Source: Diacronema lutheri (lineage: Eukaryota; Haptophyta; Pavlovophyceae; Pavlovales; Pavlovaceae). Taken from it: a stretch of 64,000 bases of DNA. Positions 28,986 through 37,922 of the stretch are shown one piece after another. Position numbers and translations under genes: made by a program. The number at the start of each line of letters is the position of its first letter. Within the stretch, counting starts at the first letter, position 1. The DNA lies in assembly GCA_019448385.1 (NCBI GenBank), contig JAGTXO010000024.1, positions 288,001 to 352,000 on the forward strand, given 5' to 3'. Under the pieces are notes generated by a model, which saw only the letters and a program-made list of their open reading frames with translations, ran no database searches and was not told the DNA's origin.

Positions 28986-31924
28986 CAAGACGGTTCACTA
29001 CGATGGCGACCGCGCCGCTGCCATCGACCACGCGCGGGCGCTGCGCGTCAAGCCCGAGTGGCGCTCGCAGCCCAGGATCTACGAGGCGGCGTGCGGCGCG
29101 GAGGGCACGGTGCTGCTCGTGTGGGTCGTGCCCGACCGTCACAAGAACCCGCGGCTGGTCTGGGGGCCGATTCTCGTCGTGATCCACCTGCCCGCCGACC
29201 CCGACTGGCTCGCGCGCGCCACGCCGGCGATCGTGAAGGCGTGGCGCGAGGTCGAGGACGGACGCGCGCTCGCGGAGGCGCGCGGCGTGCCGCAGCACCT
29301 CGCCTACACGCTAAGCCCACGCTTCCGAGGCACCGCGCCGCGCGGCGCCGCGCGCGTGCCGCCGCGCCTCGGCGCGAGCGACGCGCGCGAGGCGCGCGCG
29401 CTCGCGGCGCTCGTGTCGGCGCTCATGTTCGTGCCGGCCTGGCGGCGCGCGGTGCGCGCGGCGAGCCGCGCCCCCGGCAGTGGCGCCGCGGCCGTCGCGC
29501 GCGCGCTCGCGCGCCTGCGCAACGCGCTCGAGCCCGATGACGAGAGCGCGCCCGAGTCGGCGCGCGTCGCGCCGCTCGCCGCCGCGCTCGAGCAGTCGGC
29601 GGGCTGGCCGGCGGGCACGGCGCGCGGCTTGTCGGCCGACGGCGCGCTGCGCGCGCTGCTCGACGTGCTGCGCGCGTGCGGCGCGAGCGACGAGCTCGAG
29701 CGCGCGCTGCGCGGCGGCGAGCCGCCGGCGCCGGGCGCGCCCTCGGCGCGCGGCGCGTCGGCCGCGTGGCCGCTCGTCGCGCTGCGCGCCGACGACGCGC
29801 GCGGCGCAAGCGCCAGCGCCGCCGTGTCGCGCGCGCTCGGCGCGCACGGGGTGCGCAACCCGCCGCGGCTCGTCGTCGTGCACGTCGCGGACGCGACCGA
29901 GTCGCTGCTCGAGATGCCCGAGCGGCTCGCGCTACGCGTCGCGCGCGGCGCCGAGCCGGCCGAGCCGACCGCGGACGCCGCCGGGGCCGGGGCCGACGCC
30001 GAGCCCGCCGCCGTGCTCAGGCTGGTCGCCGTCGTGCTGCGCAAAGCGTGCGACGACAAGGAGCGGCTCGTCGCCTGCGCTGCCCTCGCGCCCGGCGATC
30101 GCGACTGGATGCGCGTTGCCGCCGCGAGCAGGCGCGCGTGCACCGCGAGGGTCGCGCTCGAGGGCCGCGCGCTGCTGCTCGTGTACGCGGCCGAGCCGGA
30201 CGGCGCGCGCGCGCGCGCGCGGCGGGCGCGCCGGCCGGCGCGCCCGGCGCGCCGAGCGCGGAGCCGGCCGGCGAGTCGCGCGGCCGCCGCGTCGCGCCGC
30301 ACCTGCAGCCGCTGCCGCGCAAGCGCAAGGGCGATGCCGAGGCGCGCGCGCGGCTCGCGGCCGACACCGCGCGCGTCGACGCGGCGGCGCGACCCGGCGG
30401 TCCGCCGCTCACGTACACGTGTGGCGGCTGCCGCTGTCGACGCACGACGTGCGCGCGCTCCAGGGCAAGTACACCGAGGTGCCTTCGATCGTCGTCGAGG
30501 CCGAGCTCGGCGCGATCAACCGCGCCGCGGACAAAGCCGGCCGGCCGTGGAGGACGGCCGGCCCGGCCGTCGCGCGCGCGCTGCTCGCCGCCGTCGCCGA
30601 CGGCGCCGACGGCGGCGAGCCCGATCGCGAGCAGGCCGCGCTGGACGAGCACGGCCTCGGCGAGTGCACGCACCTCGCGCTGCTCTTCGCCAGCACCAAT
30701 CGGCGGGTCGGCGCGGCCGTCGTGGTCGTCGTGCGCGACGGCGAGGGCGGCTGGGTGCAGCACTACAACCCGACCGCCGCGCCGGAGCGCGCCACGGGGG
30801 CCAAGCCGATCGCCGTGCGCGAGCGCGCCAAGGAGATCGAGCGCCAGGCGGAGCAGCTCGTCCGCGGGCTCGCGCGCGCGCTCCGCCTGCGCGCGCTTCC
30901 GCCCGTCGCCGGCGCTGCGCCGGCGACCGCGCGGTCGGCGCAGCCGACGGCGCACGGGCGCGCGGTCGGCAGCCACTGGCGCGTCGAGCGCAAGGCGGAT
31001 TCGCGCGCCGCCTGCGTCGTGGTCATGTCCTGGCTCGCGCTCGGCGCGCGTGACGCCGCCGCCGACGTCGGCGGCGGCGGCGGCGGCGGCGGCGGCGATG
31101 GCGGCGGCGACCAGAGCGCGCTCGCTGCCGCGGCGAGCGTGCTTGCGCTCAATGTGCACGCGACGGCGCAGCTCGCCGAGTACCGCGCGGCGGTGTTTGC
31201 GCTCATCCTGCGCGAGACGGCAGCGCGGCTGCGAGCGCGCGACGCGGCGGTGACGCGGCAGCCGGCGTCCGCGCCGGCGTCGGCGGCGCTGACGCCGGAG
31301 AAGCCTCACGCGCGGTGCCTGAACGAGCTCAAGGCATTGGGCGGCAAGCATGCGGTCGTGGCGCCCGCCGCCATTGACGGCGTGCTCGCCCAGGTGCACG
31401 ACCCGGCGCGCGGGTTCCGTGCCTTCTTCGGCCCGGGCGAGACGCGCGCGCTGCTCGACGCGCGCGACGCACGGCACGAGCCCGCGCAAGAGCGGCTGCG
31501 CGAGCGTCTCGACGATACCGACTGCGACGCGCTGCTGCTCGTCCACTCGCCGAGCGACGGCGCCGACCCGCAGCTCCTCCTCCTGCTCGCCGCCGACGTG
31601 CACGGCGCAGGTCCGAGCGGCCGCTGGCGCCGGTTCCTCCTGCTCGAGCGCGCGCCGCGCGATGGCGCGGCGGGCGCGGCGGCGCCGAGCTGGGCGGGCG
31701 GGTTCGTCAGGCGTGTGTTCGGCCTTGGCGCGACGCTCGAGCCGCTGCGCCGGTCGGAGCGCTCGCGTGCGTACGTTCCGCCCGCCGGCCGCGCGGGCGT
31801 GTGGGCGCTCGCGCTCGCGCTGTGCGTGCTGCGCGTGGAGCGCGGCGGCCTGCTCGGCAACGCCGGGCGCGTGTGGCCGCGCGAGCGCGACGCGCAGGCG
31901 ACCGGCTCGCTGCTCGAGGCGTAG
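28985..31924 (+). CDS. Plus-arm ORF with further C19/C48-like modules, ends in TAG
   Basis: Three blocks. First, near 29350-30200: a block matching the USP layout from the Cys-box position (GASDAREARALAALVSALMF, no catalytic Cys) to NPPRLVVVHVADATESLLEM and LRLVAVVLRKACDDKERLVA. Second, near 30430-31050: an Ulp1-like block, STHDVRALQGKYTEVPSIVV, GGWVQHYNP, and KADSRAACVVVMSWLAL, which keeps a Cys in the right place but has lost His. Third, near 31400-31900: another C48-like block, DCDALLLVHSPSDGADPQLL. The frame changes in GC runs near 30220 and 30410. The TAG at 31922-31924 separates it from Fanzor-2, which is in the same frame. Reads as a chain of inactive protease folds; family calls are tentative. 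Confidence 0.4.
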
Positions 31925-34900
31925 CTGCGCGCGGAGGCCAAGCGCGAGGCCGCTGCCCTCAAGTCGCCGGTGAGCACCGCGCCGGCGTCCGGGCGCGGTG
32001 CGGCGGCGGCGCGGCCGCGCGCGGCCGGCGCGGTCGGCGGGGACGCGCTCGCGTGCGGCGCGTGCGCGGAGCCGGCCGCGACGCCGCGCCGCGCCGCGCG
32101 GACGGCCGCGCCGGCGGCCGGCGCGGCCAACGCGTCCGCCTGCGCGTGCTGCGCGAGCGCCGAGCCGCCGGCCGAGCCGCTGGACGCGACGGGCGAGCGC
32201 ATCGCTTGCCTGCAGAAGCCGCGGGGCTGGCGCACGGAGTACCGGACCCTGGAGCTCAGCGACGGCGCCTTTCGCGGGCGGGAAAAGTACGGCGTCAAGC
32301 TGATGCACGTCGTGGACGAGGCGAACGCCAGCACGCGCATGACGTACAACGTGCTCAACGACCGCGCGCACACATCGCTGCCGAACGCCCGGCAGTGCTC
32401 GCCCGGCGACGAGCTGCAGCGCCCAGACGACGAGCTCGAGGGCTACCCCAAGGACGAGGACGACGTGCTCAACCTGCTCCGCCAGATCGAGCTGCCGCCC
32501 GACCAGAAGCGCGGCCATCCGGTCGGCGAGGCCAACGCGGCGCAGCGGGCGCGCAACCGGCGGCACATTGACCGGCTGTCGCAGGGCGACGCGCCGGCGA
32601 CGCGCTCGCACCCTTCGCTCGAAGGCTGCGACAAGACCGCGGCGGAGCAGATCTTCACCGCGTACAAGATGCACCCGCGCCGCGTCGCGTACAAGCTGCT
32701 GCGCGCGCTGCTGCGCGCGGCGGTCGACGCGGACGAGGCCGCCAAGCCGCGCGGCGCGCGCACGTCGAATGAGCAGCGCGACGCGGACGTCGCGACGCTG
32801 CTCAAGCTGCTGTGGTCCGGCGACACGGCCGGCGCGGCGCCGCGACTGCCGCCCGCGCTCGCGCAGCACGCCGACTGGCTCGTGCTCCCATGCGACTACA
32901 GCACGGATGACCCCAAGGTCAGGCACACGACCAACTACTTCCTGACGGTGCGCGTGCGCGCGCGCGGCGCGCGCGGGGACGGAGGGGCTGCGCAAGGGCC
33001 GGTCGCGCGACGGTGGCCGCGTCGTCCGCGCGGCGCGCGCGCGTGCCGCGGCGCGCCCCGCTCGCGCGTGCTCCGCGGCGCGGCGCCGCAGCCAGGCATG
33101 GACGGGCGCGCGCCGTGCGGACGACGTGCCGCGCGCGCGCGCAGGAGGGCCACGGCGCGCGGAGCGCCCGACGACGCTGATGGCGTGCTCTCCGACCCCC
33201 CCCCCCCCCCCCCCCCCCTCCTTCCCTTGCGTGCGCCGCGCAGCCGGATAAGGCGGCGATGGGCGCGTCGCTTCTCGCGCGTTTCGCGATGCTCTACACG
33301 CACGTCACCGGCGAGCCGCCGCCGTACGCGCTCTGCCCCCGGCGCGGGAGCATGCAGAAGCGCGTTGTCAAGCTGTCCGCGTCAGACCTGTACCTCCTGC
33401 TCGACGAGGACGACACGGCCTTCGTCCGCGAGTGGGTGTGCAAGCTGCCGACGGCCGACAGCGTGCGCACGACGACCCGCGCACCTCGATCAGCGACCCG
33501 CGCGTCAGGAACATGATCTTCGGCCACTTCATCAACCTCGACGAGCGGGCAATGCGGTGGACAGGCGAGGAGCTGCCCAGCAGCGACGTGACGGCGGAGG
33601 AGCGGCGCACGCATGTCGGCACCGCCGTCCCACCCGCGATCGCGTCCGCCGGACCGCAGCCGGCGGTGTACCTGCGCCACAACGGCCACGCCTGGCAGGT
33701 GGTCGTGCCGGTGTTCAAGCCGCCGCCGCCCGGCGGCAGCAAGTCCTTCCTCGACGATTGGCGCGATCCCAACGGCACGTTCGACGAGGCGACGCCCGAG
33801 CAGCTGGCCGAGGCGATCGAGGTGCACGGCCTCAAGGCGGCCACGGTGGACCCCGGCTCCGACGGCTTCGTGACGTACGCGCCGAACGGCCACGGGCTCG
33901 AGCCCACCTCGGTTCGCCTCACGCAGCGCGAGCGCGCCGCGCGCGCGGGGCACGCGCGCGAGCGCAGCAAGCTCGAGGGCGCGCGGCAACGGCCGCTCGT
34001 CGAGCCGGGCGCGCGCGCCGGCCCGTCGGGGCCGGGCGGCGCGCGGCCGCGCGCGCCGCGTGCTCCGCCGACGGCGGCCGCGCTCGAGGCGGAGCTCGGC
34101 GCGGCGCACGGCGGGCGCACCGCGCTCGGCGCGAACGACCAGGTCGCCTACGCGCGCGCGCACGAGCGCGTGCGACGGGCTACGCTGCCCGTGTACGGCG
34201 CGCGCGCGCGGCTGCGCGCGCGCAAGCGGCGCGGCGGCGCGAACCGGCGCGAGTGCGCGCGCGCGGCGGCGCGGATCGTGCGCGTGCACGCGACCGACCG
34301 AGGGCTGCGGCCAGACCAGCTGATCGTGCTCTTCGGCGATTGGCTCCACCGGTCGCGCGGCGGCGGCTGCGTGCGCGGCAAGGCGCCGGCGCTCGGCGTC
34401 GGCGTGCTCTGCGCGCTGCGCCGGCGCTGCGTCGCGGCGACGCTCGTGCCTGAGCCGCTCAGCTCCAAGTGCTGTTCGGAGCTGCGCGAGGTGCGGGGCG
34501 CGCCCGCTGCGAGCGCGGCGCCGGCCGCCGACGCCGGCGCAGGCGCTCCCGCCGACGGCGGCGCGCCGACGACGGCGGACGAGGCGGCGGGGCAGCCGCG
34601 GCCGCTGCAGCGATGCGGAGGCACGCTGCACCCGTACGCGCGCAGCTCGCCGAGCGGCCGCGGCGCGTGGCGGGCGACGCGGTGCGACGCGTGCGGCATC
34701 ATCTACCACCGCGACTGGACGGCGGCGCGCTGCATCTACCACGATGTGCTCGACATGGTCGCCGACCACCTCGGCAGGCATGAGCGCATCACGTCCGAGC
34801 CCGGCCGCTTCAAGCGCGTCAAGGCCTTTTGGCAGCGCGCCCTCGGGCGCGAGAGAGAGCACGACAAGGGCGAGCTGCAGGTGGACGAAGACGAGGCGGG

Positions 34901-35101
34901 CGGCGGCGGCGGTGCCGGCGGCGGCGGTGCCGGCGGCGGCGTCCTTGGCGGCGTCCTTGGCGGCGGACGCGGCGGCGGACGCGGCGGCGGACGCGACGGC
35001 GGACGCGGCGGCGGACGCGGAGGCCGCGGCCGCGGCCGCGGTCGCAGCGGCAGTGCTGGTGCTGCCGGCGCCGCCGACGGTGCCGCAGCCGCTGCCGCAC
35101 A

Positions 35102-35137
<36 letters not shown>

Positions 35138-35543
35138 TGCCGCTGCCGGCACCGGCACGACCGGCGGCAACGCGCGGGATTCGCTCGCGACCGCGCGCGG
35201 CGCCGCGCCGGAGGCGAAGCGCCCGCGTCGCGCCAACACGGCAGCCGCGAACGGCGCAGCGCTCAGCCGGTCGGCAGCGACCTTGCGGCGGGGCGGCTCG
35301 GCCAGCCCGAGCATGCGCGCCGCGCCCCCGGCCCCGAAGCGGGCACGGGCGAGCCGCAGTGGCGTACAGGACGCGGCCGCCGCCGCGCGCGCGCCCGCGC
35401 GCGCGGCGACGCGCGCGGCGGCGCCGCGCGGCGGCGCAGCCGGTGGCGCGACCAAGCGCGCCTGCCACACCCTGCTGAGAACGACGCTTCATGGCGCTCT
35501 TCAGCCTCAGCACGAGCCGCTTGCGGCTTCGCACGACCCGTAA
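31925..35543 (+). CDS. Fanzor-2, RNA-guided nuclease of the TnpB family
   Basis: Same frame as the preceding module ORF after its TAG. N-terminal wedge-like region (IACLQKPRGWRTEYRTLELS, EQIFTAYKMHPRRVAYKLL), then an intron from about 32948 or 32954 to 33243 that contains a long C tract. The second part starts MGASLLARFAMLYTHV. Nuclease core: RuvC-I ATVDPGSDGFVTYAP, RuvC-II LVPEPLSSKCCS, zinc ribbon (KCCS, QRCGGT, RCDACG), RuvC-III YHRDWTAARCIYHDVLD. All three acidic residues are present. One frame change lies near 33475. The tail is Gly/Arg- then Ala-rich. The stop TAA (35541-35543) sits in the loop of a hairpin, so coding sequence and candidate guide-RNA scaffold overlap, as known for TnpB. 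Divergent from Fanzor-1 outside the core. Confidence 0.8.
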
Positions 35544-35557
35544 GGGTCGTATATACC
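35530..35557 (+). ncRNA. Candidate Fanzor-2 right-end hairpin
   Basis: Perfect 7-bp hairpin ACGACCC / GGGTCGT at 35533-35550 with loop GTAA, followed by TATATACC. It holds the Fanzor-2 stop codon. Position and the adjoining AT box parallel the ends of Fanzor-1 and Fanzor-3; the AATCCGATG 9-mer is not seen here. Confidence 0.35.
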
Positions 35558-35559
35558 AG

Positions 35560-36866
35560 GTGAAGCTGAAAAATAAGGTCATCCCCAAGGCCAAGCTCGT
35601 CGGGCCGGGCGCGGTCGGCAACATGGAGCGTGAGGTCAAGATGATGAAGCTCCTGCGGCACGAGAACGTCGTGCGGCTCTACGACGTGGTGGTCGCGCGG
35701 ACCAAGGTGTACCTAGCGATGGAGCACGCCGACGGCGGCGACATGCTCGCCTTTGTCAACTCGCGCAAGCAGCTGACCGAGCCCGAGGCGGCCGCGCTCT
35801 TCGGGCAGGTCGTCGCGGGCGTCAACTTTTGCCACAAGCTCGGCGTCTGCCATCGCGACCTGAAGGCGCGCGCGGGGGCTGCGACGGCGCGCATCGCCCG
35901 CCCGCCCGCCCGCCCGCCCGCTCGCCCGCCCGCCCGCCCGCCTCCCCGCTCGCTAACGCTGCGCTGCGCTGCGCGGCCCCCGCCGTGCGCGCCACGCCCG
36001 CCGCGCCCGCGTGCGGCCACGCGCCCCGCAGTTGGAGAATCTCCTCTTGTGCAACGGCGCGGTCAAAATTGCCGACTTTGTGCTGGCAAACTATTCGCCC
36101 CCCCCCCCCCCCCCCCCCCCCAAGGCCCCCCCCCCCCCCCTCCCCCCAAAAAAACACCCCGATCGCGGGCTCCTCCTTCATGGAGACGCACTGCGGCTCG
36201 CCGCTCTACGCCGCGCCCGAGCTGCTGCGCAACCAGGAGGCGTGCGATGCGACCAAGGTGGACGTCTGGTCTCTCGGGGGTGAGGGCGCGCACGGCCCTG
36301 CACAGCGCAGCAACGGGGCGCGCGGCGCACACGCGCGGCAGCCGCCGTGTCGCGTGGCGCGCACTCGCCTCCTCGCCGAGCCGCGCCGAGCCGCGCGACC
36401 GCTGCCTCTCCGTCGCCCCCCGCCCTCCGCTGGCGAGGTACAGTTGTACGCCCTTGTCTGCTGCAAGCTGCCCTTCGAGGGCGAGACGCTGCCCGTAATC
36501 GCCGCCGACGACTACGCGCTCCCGACGAGCCTCTCGCCACAGCTGACGGCGCTCATCCGCGCGATGCTCGCCGTCGACCCGGCGGTGCGCCCGTCCGCCG
36601 ACGAGGTCGAATCGCACGAATGGCTGCGGATGCATGCGCCCGCGGCGTCCGTCGAGGAGGGCGGCGGTATCAAGGCGTCGTTCACGCTCGGCGAGATGTC
36701 CGAGGAGATCAGCGCTCTGCAGACCAGCGCGGCACTCGGCGCGACGGTTGAGTCTGCCGACGGGCGCAGACGGCCAACGACGATGAGCGCCGCCGACCCC
36801 AAGCGCGAGGTCGCGGAGGCCCGGGAGGAGCAGGCGAAGGCGCGCGCCGCCAAGGTGCACGATTGA
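35560..36866 (+). CDS. CAMK/SnRK-type Ser/Thr kinase, 5' exon missing
   Basis: Starts at an acceptor site (TATATACCAG, exon from 35560) rather than at a clear ATG; the glycine-rich loop is absent, so an upstream exon must exist or be lost. Visible: VIPKAKLV with the VAIK-type Lys, REVKMMKLLRHENVVRLYDV, CHRDLK, then a 166-nt GC-AG intron (35866-36031), LENLLLCNGAVKIADFVLAN, a C-rich break, THCGSPLYAAPELL, DVWSLG, another intron, VQLYALVCCKLPFEGETLPV and LSPQLTALIRAMLAVDP. The Mg-binding DFG reads DFV. The order fits SNF1/CIPK-like kinases. The C-terminal helix-rich tail has no NAF motif that I can see. The exon break at 36091-36165 has a long poly-C run and no usable AG, so assembly there is suspect. 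Confidence 0.7.
36091..36147. repeat. Poly-C tracts inside the kinase gene
   Basis: Runs of C broken by AAGG and T, followed by seven A residues, replace the expected intron between LAN and GSSF. Similar C tracts lie in the Fanzor-2 intron (about 33198-33219) and at 52465-52495. Confidence 0.85.
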
Positions 36867-36893
36867 AGATGTCCGTGGCAATGCACAGCCAAG

Positions 36894-37922
36894 TCACCAT
36901 GCCGCCGAGCCGAACTGCGAAGACATTGGCCAGAGCTGCGGGCAGGCCGCGCGCTGGCGCGCGCCGACGCTGCGCAAGACTTTCTCAAAGGTCGGGAACG
37001 CCGGGCGCCCACCGGGCCAAAACAGTCGGCGCACGTCGTCGGCGTTGGCAGCGAACGCCGAGATGTCGTGCGGGTGCACCTTGCGCGTCCGCTCAAATGG
37101 CGCCCGCTCGCGGTACGTGAGCCGCGTGCCGTTCAGCGGTGCCGCGACGAGCTGCGCGACCGCGCGCGGATTGCGCGCAAACGCCTCGTACGAGACGAAA
37201 TGCACGTTGCGCGCGGAGAACCCTGCGGCGAGCAGCCTGCACACGTCAATGGCCTTGTGCTGCCAGGCTTTGACGGCATCCACGGCGGTGAGGTGAAGCG
37301 CCGTGAGATTGTACACGAAGCGCTGCGTTGGCGCGCCGGGCGTCGGCTCGGGCTCAAATTGCGGGTAAAGGCTGAATCGCGAGTTGGGGTCGTGCCGCCC
37401 GTACGCCGCGAGGCTCCAGCGCATCAGATCCCTGCGCACGAGGACGAGTACATCCACGAAATTGAGTCGCGGCGCGAGGGGCGTCTGCCGCACGCACGCG
37501 GTGAGCGTGCGCAAGTGGTCGTTACGCACGAGCAGCGTGACCGTCGCTTGCACGTTCGATGGGTCGTCGCAGCGGATCGAGCGCAGGCGATCGAACATAG
37601 AGCGAAACTTCTTCATGGCAATCAAAGGCATGCGCCACTCTGCGTCGCCCTGCGCGTACAGCGCATCGAGCGCGCCGTCGCAGATGGCGGCGTTCCACAC
37701 GCTCGGCGTGCGCTCGGCGCGCACGTAGCGCACGTCGAGGCTCTCGCCGAGGTCGAACGCGCCGCTCTCGACGCTGATGGCGAGGGCAAGCGCGTGGCTA
37801 CCCTCATGCGAGCTGTGGAACACCAGGAGCCGGTGGCACACGGAGACGCTCGCGCGCGGCGCGAGCGCGAGGACGACGAGCGCGAGGCGCATCAGTTGAG
37901 GCCCCTTGCTCTCAACTGTCAT
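36894..37922 (-). CDS. Secreted sulfotransferase-like protein
   Basis: Intronless, 342 aa. The N-terminus (LMRLALVVLALAPRASVSVC) is a signal peptide or anchor. LLVFHSSHEGSHALALAISV at the start of the mature part occupies the place of a 5'-PAPS loop, although the usual Lys/Arg-x-Gly is changed. FVDVLVLVRRDLMRWSLAAY near residue 180 matches the 3'-phosphate motif (RD-x-x-x-x-S). VHFVSYEAFARNPRAVAQLV is the typical late sulfotransferase helix. The layout therefore fits a diverged sulfotransferase; substrate unknown. Sequons NLT and NGT are present. The upstream edge abuts the repeat insertion at 37922, whose target duplication begins at the start codon. Confidence 0.65.
   Translation of the reverse strand: MTVESKGPQLMRLALVVLALAPRASVSVCHRLLVFHSSHEGSHALALAISVESGAFDLGESLDVRYVRAERTPSVWNAAICDGALDALYAQGDAEWRMPLIAMKKFRSMFDRLRSIRCDDPSNVQATVTLLVRNDHLRTLTACVRQTPLAPRLNFVDVLVLVRRDLMRWSLAAYGRHDPNSRFSLYPQFEPEPTPGAPTQRFVYNLTALHLTAVDAVKAWQHKAIDVCRLLAAGFSARNVHFVSYEAFARNPRAVAQLVAAPLNGTRLTYRERAPFERTRKVHPHDISAFAANADDVRRLFWPGGRPAFPTFEKVLRSVGARQRAACPQLWPMSSQFGSAAW

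Larger units (their letters stand above)
17594..35557. mobile_element. 18-kb island bounded by two outward-facing Fanzor genes
   Basis: The island runs from CCATATATACGG (17594-17605) to GTCGTATATACC (35546-35557). These inverted AT boxes lie downstream of each Fanzor gene, next to a hairpin. From left to right: Fanzor-1 and its upstream chromodomain arm on the minus strand, a head-to-head junction near 25.45-25.75 kb, then a plus-strand arm of protease-like modules ending in Fanzor-2. The right end abuts the acceptor site of a kinase exon whose upstream exon is missing. Whether this is one transposon or two neighbouring Fanzor units is an inference. No DDE or tyrosine transposase was recognised inside. 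Confidence 0.55.
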
